Positions 32,533 through 40,777 of a stretch of DNA of 64,000 nt are shown here, piece after piece; position 1 is the stretch's first letter; every line of letters begins with the position of its first letter. The notes under the pieces are model-generated. The model made no database searches, had not been told where the DNA came from, and worked only from the letters and a program-made list of their open reading frames with translations. The stretch lies in NCBI RefSeq assembly GCF_009745975.1, contig NZ_WHOL01000107.1, positions 1 through 64,000 on the forward strand, read 5' to 3'. Made by a program: the position numbers and the translations under genes. Source of the stretch: Actinokineospora pegani (GTDB taxonomy: Bacteria; Actinomycetota; Actinomycetes; Mycobacteriales; Pseudonocardiaceae).

Positions 32533-33054
32533 ATGGCCAGCGAACTGCAGCGGAAGAAGATGTCCATCGTGTTCACCGCGATGGACGACAACGGCGACGG
32601 ATTCCTCGAGCGCGCGGACTTCGAGGCGCTGACCGACCGGTGGACCAGCATCCGGGGCACGGTCGGGGCGCAGCGGCTGCGCGAGATCATGATGGGCTGG
32701 TGGCAGGTCCTGCTGGAGGCCTCCGACACCAACCGCGACCAGCGGGTGACGGTGGAGGAGGTGCTGGCCGTGGTCGACAACCTGGGCTCGATGCTGCACC
32801 TGGTGCGGGCCACGGCCGAGTCGATGTTCGAGGCGGTGGACGAAGACGGCGACGGGCGGGTGTCGGCGGCCGAGTACGGCCGCATGATCGGTGCGTGGAC
32901 CGGCCGGGAATCAGCCCCCGAAGCGGTCTTCGCCCGCCTGGACACCGACGGCGACGGCTGGATCTCCAAGCCGGAGTTCATCGGCCACTGGGCGGAGTTC
33001 TGGGCCGGGGACGACGAGGACGCCCCCGGCGCCCACCTGTTCAGCGCGGCCTAG
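32533..33054 (+). CDS. Four-EF-hand calcium-binding protein (calerythrin-like)
   Basis: A 173-residue protein with four EF-hand loops: DDNGDGFLERADF, DTNRDQRVTVEEV, DEDGDGRVSAAEY and DTDGDGWISKPEF. All four keep acidic residues at positions 1, 3 or 5, and 12, or close equivalents. Length and spacing match calerythrin-type proteins of actinomycetes, which buffer or sense cytoplasmic Ca2+. There is no signal peptide. ATG 32533 gives the usual MASELQRKK start; the frame opens earlier at 32380, but that extension is Arg/Ala rich and unlikely. The end overlaps the convergent AI-2E-family gene by four bases. Confidence 0.88.
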   Translation: MASELQRKKMSIVFTAMDDNGDGFLERADFEALTDRWTSIRGTVGAQRLREIMMGWWQVLLEASDTNRDQRVTVEEVLAVVDNLGSMLHLVRATAESMFEAVDEDGDGRVSAAEYGRMIGAWTGRESAPEAVFARLDTDGDGWISKPEFIGHWAEFWAGDDEDAPGAHLFSAA

Positions 33055-34187
33055 CGGTTCGGCTGCTCCGGGTCGGGCGCGGGTTCGGGGGTGGCGTCCT
33101 CAACGGGTTCCACAGCGTCCAGCACCTCCTCGCTCACCTGGTCGCGGAGGTAGGCCCACACCACGCCGATCAAGGCGGTCGCCGGGACGGCCAAGAGGCT
33201 GCCGACGATGCCCGCCAGGGTGCCGCCGAGGGTCACCGCGAGCAGCACCACGGCCGCGTGCAGGCCGAGACCGCGGCTCTGCAGCATGGGCTGGAAGACG
33301 TTCCCTTCCAGTTGCTGCACGACGATGATGATCGCCAGCACGATCAAGGCCTGGATCGGGCCGTTGAAGACCAGGGCGATCAACACCGCCACGAAGCCCG
33401 CGAACAGGGCGCCGACGATGGGGACGAAGGCGGCGACGAAGGTCAGCACGGCCAGCGGGAGCACCAGGGGCACGCCGACCAACCACAGGCCGATGCCGAT
33501 GAACACCGCGTCCAGCAGGCCGACGATCGCCTGGGACCGGACGAACGAGCCGAGGGTCACCCAGCAGCGCTCGGCGACGATCGGGACGTCCGAGGCCAGG
33601 CGGCCGGGCAGCTGCTGGGTCAGCCAGGGCAGGAAGCGCGGGCCGTCCTTGAGGAAGAAGAACATCAGGAACAGCGCCAGGACGGTGGTGACCAGGCCGT
33701 TGGCCACGGTGCCGACGCCGGTCACGGTGGCGGTGATGATGCTGCCGACGCTGTCCTGGATGCGGTCGACGGCCATGTCCAGCCCCGCGGTGACCTGGTC
33801 GTCGCGGATGTTGAGCGGTGGACCGGAGGCCCACTGGCGGATCTGCTGCACCCCGTCGACGACGCCCTCGGCCAACTCGGCGGACTGGCTGGCCACCGGA
33901 ACCACGATCAGGGTGATCGTGCCCGCCGCGAGCAGCAGGAACAGCACGGTCACCGCCGAGGCCGCCAGCGCGGGCTTCCACCCGTGCGCGCGCAGGAAGC
34001 GGGCGACCGGCCAGGTGAGGGTGGTGATCAGCAGGGCGATCACCAGCGGCCACACGATCGACCACATGCGGCCCACCAGCCACAGGGTCGCGCCCGCCAG
34101 CAGCACGATGAGCAGGACGTCGAGGCTGACCCGGGCCGACGAGCGCAGCGCGGTCTTGGTCTTCGCAGCGTTCACCCGTCGTGGCAC
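33051..34187 (-). CDS. AI-2E family transporter (PerM/YdiK-like)
   Basis: A 378-residue membrane protein with about eight helices in the order typical of the family. Helix pairs flank a large loop (about residues 105-155). The conserved later motifs are FFFLKDG, a VPLVLPLAVLTFVAAFVPIVGA segment (residues 258-279) and a VQQLEGNVFQPMLQSR segment (313-328). The family exports small molecules or Na+/H+, and the name comes from the E. coli homologue linked to AI-2. The C-terminal tail is acidic and Pro-rich. It stands alone as a leftward gene. Confidence 0.88.
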   Translation of the reverse strand: MPRRVNAAKTKTALRSSARVSLDVLLIVLLAGATLWLVGRMWSIVWPLVIALLITTLTWPVARFLRAHGWKPALAASAVTVLFLLLAAGTITLIVVPVASQSAELAEGVVDGVQQIRQWASGPPLNIRDDQVTAGLDMAVDRIQDSVGSIITATVTGVGTVANGLVTTVLALFLMFFFLKDGPRFLPWLTQQLPGRLASDVPIVAERCWVTLGSFVRSQAIVGLLDAVFIGIGLWLVGVPLVLPLAVLTFVAAFVPIVGALFAGFVAVLIALVFNGPIQALIVLAIIIVVQQLEGNVFQPMLQSRGLGLHAAVVLLAVTLGGTLAGIVGSLLAVPATALIGVVWAYLRDQVSEEVLDAVEPVEDATPEPAPDPEQPNR

Positions 34188-34324
34188 GGGCTCAGCATAG
34201 AGAGCCCCAAGAAGTGCCGCAGACTCGACGTTGTGCAGACGGGTTCACCGCGCGACCGCGCGGCATCAGCCACACCGACGTCCTCCCGGCCACGGCGTCC
34301 GGCTGTCCTTTGCCCGACGTGCGG

Positions 34325-34344
34325 GCCGCCGGACCAGCGGCGGC
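34325..34344 (-). terminator. Terminator hairpin after the PPOX-family gene
   Basis: GCCGCCG and CGGCGGC pair over seven bases with a six-base loop, starting about 14 bases past the stop at 34358. There is no T-run, so efficiency is uncertain. Confidence 0.45.
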
Positions 34345-34357
34345 GTTCTGGGGCTGA

Positions 34358-34855
34358 TCAGCCCTTGAGCTCGACCTTGCCGTGCTCGCCGATGTCGGGG
34401 CGCTCGCCGCGGACCTTGGACTTGAGGAACGCCACCGCGGTCGCGACCTTGCTGCCGGGGGTGTCCCAGTACTCGGCGGACTCGGCGTCCACGCGGATCA
34501 GGACCGCCTCGGGGGAGTCCGGTCCCTCGGGCAGCCAGGCCTCCGCCGCGGAGTTCCACAGGGCGTGGATCTCGCTCTGGTCGTCGACGACCGTGGCCCG
34601 GCCGCGCAGCGAGACCCAGGTGCCGGTCGAGGAGTAGGCGACCAGCACCCGCGGGTCGCGCCGGATGTGCGCGACCTTGCGCGAGCCCCGCTCGGCGAAG
34701 AACCACAGGGAGCCGTCGAAGTCGACGTCCTGGTGGGCCATCGGCCTGCTGACCAGGTCGCCGTCCTCGTCGCGGGTCGCGAGCATGCCGATCCGCTGGT
34801 CCGAGAGCAGCTTCGCGACGGCGGTCGTCTCGTCGGTGTTGTTGTTGTCGGTCAT
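34358..34855 (-). CDS. Pyridoxamine 5'-phosphate oxidase family protein (general stress protein 26-like)
   Basis: A 165-residue split-barrel flavin-binding protein. Family features are IGMLATRDEDGDLVSRPMAHQDVDFDGSLWFFAE (residues 22-55) and VLVAYSSTGTWVSLRGRATVVDD (70-92), with the C-terminal W-x3-A-x-A-W segment. Members bind FMN, FAD, F420 or haem, and the GSP26 branch is induced by stress. ATG 34855 (MTDNNNTDE) is preferred to an upstream start at 34888, which adds a region with no family match. Monocistronic. Confidence 0.82.
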   Translation of the reverse strand: MTDNNNTDETTAVAKLLSDQRIGMLATRDEDGDLVSRPMAHQDVDFDGSLWFFAERGSRKVAHIRRDPRVLVAYSSTGTWVSLRGRATVVDDQSEIHALWNSAAEAWLPEGPDSPEAVLIRVDAESAEYWDTPGSKVATAVAFLKSKVRGERPDIGEHGKVELKG

Positions 34856-35031
34856 GGCGACCGAGTGCCCGGCTCGGGTGGGCGACAATCATTTCTCGTA
34901 TCTGGTGAGCACCGGGTCACGGGGAGTTGTCAGCGGGTGGCGAGCCTGGCGCGGTTCTGGCTGAGCGGGGTGGATCAGGTCATCCGGTAGGGGTACGGTC
35001 GGGCCCTCGATCATGACGAGGAGGTCACGTG

Positions 35032-35580
35032 ATGCGGGCTCGTCCCCTGGTGCGCGCCGTGGTCGGCGCGGCGTTGCTCGCGCTCGCGGCGTGCGGCTCC
35101 GATGACGGGGGCGCCGCGGAGGACGCGCCGCGGACCACACCGCCGTCCGCGTCGTCCACCGCGACCACGGCTCCGCCGCCCCCGTCGACCACGGCGACCA
35201 CCGCCCCGGACGTCGCCGCCACCAGCACCCCCGGCGCTCCCGGGGCCCCCGGGGCGGGCAAGGCCACCACCCCCGGTGTCGCCGAGGCGCCCCCGGAGGC
35301 CCCCCGGGCCGTCCCCACCTCCACGACCATCCCCGGCTACACCCGCCCCCTGGCCCAGGACCCCAAGCGCGAGGCCTACCTCCAGGAGATCGGCGCGGCG
35401 GGCGTTCCCATCGGCCCCACCGGCGACGCCGAGGTGCTCATCGCCCAGGGGATCTGCAAGTCGCTGGCGCAGGGCGCGCCCCGGGCGACCATGGTGTCCA
35501 ACGTGGGCAACCTCGGCGAGGAGTACACCCCCGCGCGCTCCGAGGCGATGGTCGCGGCGGCCGAGCGCCACATCTGCTGA
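35032..35580 (+). CDS. DUF732-like lipoprotein with Pro/Thr-rich linker
   Basis: A 182-residue exported protein. The signal peptide ends in lipobox LAAC (Cys21). Residues 25-105 are a low-complexity Pro/Thr/Ala/Ser linker that probably spans the cell wall. The C-terminal 70 residues form a DUF732-like domain (AYLQEIGAAGVPIG, two Cys in GICKSL and RHIC that may pair). ATG 35032 is favoured because GAGGAGG sits seven bases upstream; GTG 35029 is also possible. Function is unknown, and such proteins are common surface lipoproteins in actinobacteria. Confidence 0.75.
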   Translation: MRARPLVRAVVGAALLALAACGSDDGGAAEDAPRTTPPSASSTATTAPPPPSTTATTAPDVAATSTPGAPGAPGAGKATTPGVAEAPPEAPRAVPTSTTIPGYTRPLAQDPKREAYLQEIGAAGVPIGPTGDAEVLIAQGICKSLAQGAPRATMVSNVGNLGEEYTPARSEAMVAAAERHIC

Positions 35581-35585
35581 CCGGC

Positions 35586-36362
35586 TCAGGCCTGGTCCGC
35601 CCCGAAGCTCCCGTGCCGACCGGCGCCCGCGCTGAACCGGGCCGCCCCGGCCGCGCCCTCCCCGGCCACGACGGGGATGCCCGCCGCGCCCTCCGCCGCC
35701 AGGGCCTCGGCCAGCGGCAGGTCCAGCCCGGCGTAGGTCGACGCCCGGTCGACCAGAACGCACCGCTGGGGGAACGCGGCGATCTGGCTCGCCAACTCGC
35801 GGGCCGCGCGGACCGCCGCACCCGGTTCGACGACCCGGTTGGCCAAACCCATCGCCAGGGCCTCCGCGGCGTCCACCGGGCGGCCGGTCAGGATCAGGTC
35901 CAGCGCGCGGCCCAGGCCGACGACGCGGGGCAGCCGGGCGGTCCCGCCGTCGATCAGCGGGACGCCCCAGCGGCGGCAGAACACGCCGAGGACCGCGTCC
36001 CGCTCGACCACGCGCAGGTCGGCCAGCAGCGCCAGTTCCAGCCCGCCCGCCACCGCGTACCCGCTCACCGCCGCGATCACCGGCTTGCCCAGCGCCATGC
36101 GCGTGGGCCCCATCGGCCCGCCCTCGCCATCGATCTCGTTGCGCCGCTCCGGGTCGTCGACGGCGGTGAGGTCCGCGCCGGCGCAGAACGTCCCACCCGT
36201 GCCCGCCAGCACCGCGACCCGCTGCCCCGCGTCGCGCTCGAAGTCCTCGAAGGCCGCCAGCAGCTCCGCGGCCATGCCCCGGTCCACGGCGTTGCGGCGA
36301 TCGGGACGGTCCAGCCAGATGGTCGTGACGACCCCGTCGACCTCGACCCGCACGTCAGCCAC
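35586..36362 (-). CDS. Enoyl-CoA hydratase/isomerase (crotonase) family protein
   Basis: A 258-residue crotonase-fold enzyme. The CoA-binding and oxyanion segments read GTGGTFCAGADL and KPVIAAVSGYAVAGGLELALLADLRV (residues 93-118). At the catalytic Glu positions this protein has F-C-R-R-W-G-V-P and D-G-G, with Asp where the second Glu of true hydratases lies, so it may be an isomerase or hydrolase and not a hydratase. Substrate unknown. It overlaps the SRPBCC gene by eight bases, suggesting a three-gene operon started by the ArsR regulator. Confidence 0.82.
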   Translation of the reverse strand: MADVRVEVDGVVTTIWLDRPDRRNAVDRGMAAELLAAFEDFERDAGQRVAVLAGTGGTFCAGADLTAVDDPERRNEIDGEGGPMGPTRMALGKPVIAAVSGYAVAGGLELALLADLRVVERDAVLGVFCRRWGVPLIDGGTARLPRVVGLGRALDLILTGRPVDAAEALAMGLANRVVEPGAAVRAARELASQIAAFPQRCVLVDRASTYAGLDLPLAEALAAEGAAGIPVVAGEGAAGAARFSAGAGRHGSFGADQA

Positions 36363-36846
36363 GGAGCTGATCCTCGAAGTAGGGCCGCATCGCCGGGTAG
36401 TAGTCGGCGAAGTCGGGCATGGGCGTGCCCTCGCGCGCGGCGGTGAGCCGGTCGAGGTAGTACTCCCAGCCCGCGCCGGTGCCCGGCACGTTCTTCTCGT
36501 CCTCGAGGTGGTGGACGAACCGCAGCTCGGTGGTCCCCGCCCGCTCGCTGAGCAGCAGCTCCAGGTGCCAGCTCCCGTGCTCGTCGACCATCGACACGGC
36601 CAGCCTGCGCGGCGGCTCGCAGGCGACGACGGTCATCTCGCCCCAGGGCGTGTCGTCCTCGAACGCCATCTGGACCTTGATGACCGCCCCCGGCGCCGCC
36701 TCGCCCTCCCACGGGCCGAACCAGCGCGCGGTGCGCTCGGGCTCGGTGACGCTGGCCCACACGTCGTCGATCGGCGCCCGGTAGGAGCGGACCAGCTCCA
36801 GGTCGAGCCCAGCCGGGGTGCGCAGGATCTTGCCCGTCGGGTTCAT
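36355..36846 (-). CDS. SRPBCC / AHSA1-type ligand-binding protein
   Basis: A 163-residue START-like fold protein of the Aha1/CalC family. The hallmarks are YRAPIDDVWASVTEPERTARWFGPWEGE (residues 22-49) and the late W-E-Y-Y-L-D-R-L segment. Many actinobacterial members sit next to an ArsR regulator, exactly as here, where the ArsR stop overlaps this start (ATGA). It probably binds a hydrophobic molecule, and the ligand is unknown. Confidence 0.83.
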   Translation of the reverse strand: MNPTGKILRTPAGLDLELVRSYRAPIDDVWASVTEPERTARWFGPWEGEAAPGAVIKVQMAFEDDTPWGEMTVVACEPPRRLAVSMVDEHGSWHLELLLSERAGTTELRFVHHLEDEKNVPGTGAGWEYYLDRLTAAREGTPMPDFADYYPAMRPYFEDQLRG

Positions 36847-37196
36847 GCGGTGTTCTCCTGTCGGTCGGTCCCGCGCGAGCGGTCTCGCCGGGTGCGGTGC
36901 ACTTCGGTGGCCAGCGCGTCGAGACGCTGCTCCCAGCCCGAGGGCCGGGTGAACCGGGCGATCCAGCCCGCGAGCTCGGTGAACCGCTCCGGCACGAGCG
37001 TGTAGATCCGCTGCCTGCCCACCAGTTCGTCGCGCACGAGACCGCTGTCGCGCAGCACCCGCAGGTGCCGGGACACGGCGGGCCTGCTGATGGTGAAGCG
37101 CCCGGCGATCTCACCCGCGGGCAGCGGACCCGCGCGCAGGAGCGTGAGGATCTCCCGCCGCACCTCGTCCGCGATCGCGCCCGCCACGTCGTCCAC
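36843..37196 (-). CDS. ArsR-family winged-helix transcriptional regulator
   Basis: A 117-residue regulator with the ArsR helix-turn-helix ADEVRREILTLLRAGPLPAGEIAGRFTISRPAVSRHLRVLRDSGLVRDELVG (residues 8-58). It has no cysteine metal site, so it belongs to the non-metal branch that pairs with SRPBCC proteins. GTG 37196. It heads the leftward ArsR-SRPBCC-crotonase run and probably represses it. It diverges from the guanidine riboswitch gene. Confidence 0.85.
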   Translation of the reverse strand: MDDVAGAIADEVRREILTLLRAGPLPAGEIAGRFTISRPAVSRHLRVLRDSGLVRDELVGRQRIYTLVPERFTELAGWIARFTRPSGWEQRLDALATEVHRTRRDRSRGTDRQENTA

Positions 37197-37311
37197 ACAG
37201 GAAGCGTAACTGATGGGTTACGGGTTTGTCGAGCGGTCCGACTCCGCCCGGTCGGGCGGGTGCGCTGACGGTTGGCCGGGGGTAGCGTCGGGGTGACCGC
37301 GTTTCGCGGTC

Positions 37312-37351
37312 CCGGACGAGCGCGCCGTACCCGGTCAGGACAAGACGGCGC
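37312..37351 (+). ncRNA. Guanidine-III riboswitch (ykkC-III)
   Basis: The 40-base element reads CCGGACGAG, then GCGCCGTACCCGGT, then AGGACAAGACGGCGC. This is almost identical to the known actinobacterial guanidine-III aptamer, a compact pseudoknot in which GCGCCGT pairs with ACGGCGC. It ends 35 bases before an SMR gene of the guanidinium exporter type. Guanidine binding should expose the ribosome-binding site and turn expression on. Confidence 0.92.
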
Positions 37352-37386
37352 AGTGATGGAAGTTCATTGCTGCGAAAGGTGTTGTC

Positions 37387-37701
37387 ATGGCGTGGATCGT
37401 GCTCGTCCTGTCCGGCTTCTTCGAGACCGTGTGGGCCGTCGCGTTGGGCGCGTCCCGGGGGTTCACCCGGCTGGTGCCGAGTCTCGTGTTCGGCGGGGCG
37501 CTCGTGGTGAGCATGACCGGCTTGGCCTATGCCCTGCGCACCATCCCCGTGGGCACGGGATATGCCGTGTGGGTGGGGATCGGGGCGGTCGGGGCCGCCG
37601 TCTACGGCATGGTCGTCCTGGACGACTCCGCCTCCGCGGCAAGGCTTCTGTGCCTCGTCCTCATCGTGACCGGGGTAGTGGGGTTGAAGCTCGTCCACTG
37701 A
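37387..37701 (+). CDS. gdx: SMR-family guanidinium exporter (Gdx/SugE)
   Basis: A 104-residue, four-helix small multidrug resistance protein. The essential membrane glutamate is Glu13 in GFFETVWA, and the helix-2 start and GTGYAVWVGIGAVGA (residues 57-71) are typical of the SugE/Gdx branch. These antiporters exchange guanidinium for protons and act as dimers of opposite topology. The guanidine-III riboswitch upstream settles the substrate class. AAAGG lies seven bases before ATG 37387. A small TTGCCC/GGGCAA hairpin at 37730-37747 may end transcription. Confidence 0.93.
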   Translation: MAWIVLVLSGFFETVWAVALGASRGFTRLVPSLVFGGALVVSMTGLAYALRTIPVGTGYAVWVGIGAVGAAVYGMVVLDDSASAARLLCLVLIVTGVVGLKLVH

Positions 37702-37829
37702 GGCGTGGGACGTCTGGGCGTGTTCGGGGTTGCCCGCGGAGGGGCAATCTCACTTCCGCGCGAGATCCGGCCGTCGCTGGGTACCTCCTCCTGTGAGTCC
37801 GGAACAACCGATCGCGAAGGGGAGGACGC

Positions 37830-38330
37830 ATGAACACGAAGCGAGTGGTCGGGGTCGTGGCCGCTGGGGCTGTCGCCATGGGCGGGGCGCTGGTGGCGGC
37901 GGGGGCCGCGCAGGCGAACCCCACCGACACCAACACCTGCCAGGCGGGTGAGGTGACCGCGGCGTCGAGCCGGGTCGACTCGCCGGACCCGGCGCTCGAG
38001 CGGTTCGCCATCACGTTCACGGCGGCCGAGGGCCAGGACTGCGTCCTGACCGGGTTCCCGCAGGACCTGATCTTCTACCAGCCGGGTGGCTTCCCGGTGG
38101 GCGGCGACAGCGTCCCGGCGCGGGTCGGCTCGGAGAACGACCAGGTCCTCGTGGACGCCGCCAACCCGGCGAACGTCCACATCGATGTCGCCGACCCGGA
38201 CGAGCCGGGCGCGCAGGCGGCCACAGCGACGTTCGGGATGCTGAACTCGGACGGGGTGGTGCCGTTCCGCATCTCGTTCCCGTACGACATCAACAAGGTC
38301 GTCAGCGTCACGTCGGTGACGGGCGGCTGA
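37830..38330 (+). CDS. Secreted DUF4232-like protein
   Basis: A 166-residue exported protein. The signal peptide (MNTKRVVGVVAAGAVAMGGA, cleavage after AQA near residue 29) leads into an immunoglobulin-like domain resembling DUF4232. Two Cys (NTCQAG and QDCVLTGFPQ) sit at family positions, and the G-F-P-x-D-L motif follows. The domain seems short compared with full DUF4232 proteins. GGGGAGGA lies just before ATG 37830. The 3' end overlaps the convergent MFS gene by 23 bases. Function unknown. Confidence 0.7.
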   Translation: MNTKRVVGVVAAGAVAMGGALVAAGAAQANPTDTNTCQAGEVTAASSRVDSPDPALERFAITFTAAEGQDCVLTGFPQDLIFYQPGGFPVGGDSVPARVGSENDQVLVDAANPANVHIDVADPDEPGAQAATATFGMLNSDGVVPFRISFPYDINKVVSVTSVTGG

Positions 38331-39561
38331 CCTCCTGGGCGGACTCGGCCCGAAGGGCGGGCAGGTACAGCGGAGCCGCGGCGGCCAGGACCACCGCGCC
38401 GACCACCAGCGCGGCGCTGGCCGACCACCCGCCCGCGATCGCGGTGAGCGCGATCAGGCCCAGCGAACCGGCTGGTTGGGCGACCATCGAGTTCATGGAC
38501 AGGATGGTCGTCCTCTGTCCACTGTCGACCTCCCGGTGCAGCAGCGCCATGTGCACCGGGTTGGCCGCGCCGTGCACGACGTACGCGGCGAGGTAGCCCG
38601 CGATGGCCCCGGCTGGTCCGGCGAGCAGACCCATCCCGACAACGCTGAGTCCTTGCAGGAGCCGCAACGAGACCGCTGTCCGTGCGACACCGAACCGGCT
38701 GGTCGCCAACGGGATCAGCGCCGCACCCAGCGCGGAGGCCAACCACGCCGCCGAACTGGCCGGTCCGGTGATCGCCGCCGCCGTCTCCCGGTCGCCGACC
38801 TGCTCGGTGAGCCGGACCGGCAGCAGCGACTCGAACGCCACCAAGCCGAAGCCCCAGCTCAGCTCGACCGCCAGCAGCGCGAGCAGCACCCGGGACCGGC
38901 GGACCAGCCGCACCCCGCCCGCGATCACCGCCGGGACCTGCCGCAACGACGCCCGCAGGGCGCGCTTGCCGTCCGGGTGCGGCGGCTCGTGGACCAGCAG
39001 CGCGATCGCCACCAGCCCGGCGAGCTGCACGACCAGGGCCAGCGCGATGGGCACGACCAGGGCAGGCACCCCCGGCACATCGACCCAGGCGACGATCCCA
39101 CCGCTGAGCAGTGCCCCGGCGGCGATCGCCACGCCGAGCGCCGCCCCACCCTCGCTCAGCCCCTTCTCCAACCGCGCGCCGGGGTCTCCGGTCAGCACCG
39201 CGTCCACGTACCACGAGTCCAGCGGTCCACTGTCGAGCGCGCGGTAGACGCCCTGCAGTACATAGACGACCGCGAACATCCAGAACGAGTCGGCGACCAC
39301 CAGCACCGCCGTCGCCACCACGGCGACCCCCGCGGCGGCGATCAACACCGGCCGCCGTCCCCACGAGTCCGACAGCCCGCCCGTGGGCAGTTCCAGCAGC
39401 AGGACGAGCAACCCCTGCAACGATGCGGCGAGCCCGACCTCGGCCAACGTCAGACCCCGGTCGAGCGGCAGCAGGACGGTGAGCGGGAGCGACAAGCCGA
39501 CGGGGAACCAGCGCAGGGCCAGCAGGACCAGGTAGCGCCTGCGTGCTTGGGCGACGGTCAC
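38308..39561 (-). CDS. MFS transporter
   Basis: A 417-residue, roughly 12-helix permease. Motif A reads GGLSDSWGRRPVLI (residues 61-74) and loop 8-9 is weaker. VLQGVYRALDSGPLDSWYVDAV in helix 4 resembles the drug-efflux MFS proteins of actinomycetes. GTG 39561 overlaps the stop of the HTH regulator (GTGA), so the regulator and transporter form an operon under the GTGCAC-repeat operator. Likely an efflux pump controlled by that repressor; substrate unknown. Confidence 0.83.
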   Translation of the reverse strand: MTVAQARRRYLVLLALRWFPVGLSLPLTVLLPLDRGLTLAEVGLAASLQGLLVLLLELPTGGLSDSWGRRPVLIAAAGVAVVATAVLVVADSFWMFAVVYVLQGVYRALDSGPLDSWYVDAVLTGDPGARLEKGLSEGGAALGVAIAAGALLSGGIVAWVDVPGVPALVVPIALALVVQLAGLVAIALLVHEPPHPDGKRALRASLRQVPAVIAGGVRLVRRSRVLLALLAVELSWGFGLVAFESLLPVRLTEQVGDRETAAAITGPASSAAWLASALGAALIPLATSRFGVARTAVSLRLLQGLSVVGMGLLAGPAGAIAGYLAAYVVHGAANPVHMALLHREVDSGQRTTILSMNSMVAQPAGSLGLIALTAIAGGWSASAALVVGAVVLAAAAPLYLPALRAESAQEVSRPSPT

Positions 39562-40130
39562 GGCCGTTGGTCGGGATTCGTCGGCATGGCGTTGAGCAGC
39601 ACGGTCACCTGCCGCGCGCCCGGCGCGGGGGAGTCGATCGCCCGCTGCCGGTGCCGGGCGACGACCTCCTCCAGTTCGTCCATCAGGTCGTTGAGCTGGT
39701 TGGCGTCCATGGTCACCAGCGAATCCGAGAAGTGCGCCGCGTCGCCCCACTCCGCGGGCCACCGCGGGCGCTCCTGCTCCCAGCGCGCCATCTTCTCGTT
39801 GAACATGCCCCAGTAGTGCTGCCGCAACCACCCCGCCGCGGCTGCCGCGTCGGGGTCGTCGGCGAACTCGGAGTCGTTCCACCCGTGCGAGGTCTGCGCG
39901 GCCGCCCAGAAGCGCTGCTTGCCAGTACCCTCCCCGGTCTCGGCGACCAGGTCGACCTCCGCCAGTTTGCGCAGGTGGTAGCTGGTGGCCCCGGTGTTGG
40001 TGTCGAGCCGCTTGGCCAGGTCGGTGGCGGTGGCGGCGCCGTGCACGCGCAGTTCGGTGAGCAGTCGGGAGCGCAGCGGGTGGGCGAGGACCCGCAGCGC
40101 CGCGCCGTCGAGGTGGAGATGGTCAGGCAT
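39558..40130 (-). CDS. ArsR-like winged-helix repressor
   Basis: A 190-residue regulator. The N-terminal winged helix reads ALRVLAHPLRSRLLTELRVHGAATATDLAKRLDTNTGATSYHLRKLAEVDLV (residues 11-62), and the C-terminal half is helical with many Trp and acidic residues, probably for dimerisation or ligand binding. ATG 40130 (MPDHLHLDG) is preferred to the upstream start at 40166, because that extension runs through the three operator repeats. It lies directly behind those repeats and ahead of the MFS gene, so it should be an autoregulated efflux repressor. Confidence 0.8.
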   Translation of the reverse strand: MPDHLHLDGAALRVLAHPLRSRLLTELRVHGAATATDLAKRLDTNTGATSYHLRKLAEVDLVAETGEGTGKQRFWAAAQTSHGWNDSEFADDPDAAAAAGWLRQHYWGMFNEKMARWEQERPRWPAEWGDAAHFSDSLVTMDANQLNDLMDELEEVVARHRQRAIDSPAPGARQVTVLLNAMPTNPDQRP

Positions 40131-40132
40131 GC

Positions 40133-40164
40133 GTGCACAATAACTGTGCACAGAAGTTGTGCAC
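40133..40164 (-). promoter_or_regulatory. Triple GTGCAC operator with 13-bp period
   Basis: GTGCAC occurs at 40133-40138, 40146-40151 and 40159-40164, exactly 13 bp apart, within units of the form GTGCACA-N2-A-N2-T. Each core is a palindrome (TGTGCACA). The first copy begins three bases from the regulator start codon. On the minus strand TTGTGC and TTATTG with a 17-base spacer could serve as -35 and -10, so the operators would cover the promoter and the mRNA may be leaderless. Confidence 0.65.
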
Positions 40165-40293
40165 AAGAGTCCCGTTGTGGGCGCCGGGCTCGGACGGGGT
40201 CCGCCACGGGGGTGGTGGTCGTCGTCGTTGTTCGTGCCCTGTCCGCAGTGGACGAACTCGGCCCGCGGCTGCCCCGGCTGCCGGGGCGCGGAC

Positions 40294-40665
40294 CTACCCG
40301 CTTGTCTCAGCCGGACGGCCCGACCCGCGCAGCGCCGCCCCGACCAGCACCGCGCCGATCACCGCGTCGACGCACGTCGCCAGGGTCGAGTCCGCGCCGA
40401 AGCCGTAGTCCAGCAGCAGGGGGGCGAGCACCAGCGCGACCCCGACCAGCCCGGAGCACAGTTCAGTCGTCGCGGGGCTGATCAGCCCGAGCACCCGCAG
40501 CCCGACCAGGGCCAACAGCGCGCTGCCGCACACCGCGTCCCCGACCGCGGCGTCCACCGGACCGGGCCCGCCGTAGTCGCCGACCCAGGCGTAGGCCAGC
40601 AGCCAGCACCCGGCGAGGGTCCTGGCCGCGCCCGCCGCGGAGCGTCCGCGCGTGGTGGTCGGCAC
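40294..40665 (-). CDS. Small membrane protein, possibly SPW-repeat type
   Basis: A 123-residue protein with about four hydrophobic helices (TLAGCWLLAYAWVG, VCGSALLALVGLRVLGL, LCSGLVGVALVLAPLLL, CVDAVIGAVLVGAAL). The two-fold arrangement and the W-L-L-A-Y start loosely resemble SPW-repeat membrane proteins. GTG 40665 is the most likely start, since further upstream the frame is Arg/Pro rich. It diverges from the response regulator. Function unknown. Confidence 0.55.
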   Translation of the reverse strand: MPTTTRGRSAAGAARTLAGCWLLAYAWVGDYGGPGPVDAAVGDAVCGSALLALVGLRVLGLISPATTELCSGLVGVALVLAPLLLDYGFGADSTLATCVDAVIGAVLVGAALRGSGRPAETSG

Positions 40666-40777
40666 GCCCCCAGCGTGCACCCCGCCTGTTGACACCGCGC
40701 GTTCCGGCACTTTGCGATCGGGTGACGGTGTACGGCCGTCACCCGGGCCCGGCGGCCCGGTTTGACAGCATGACCGG

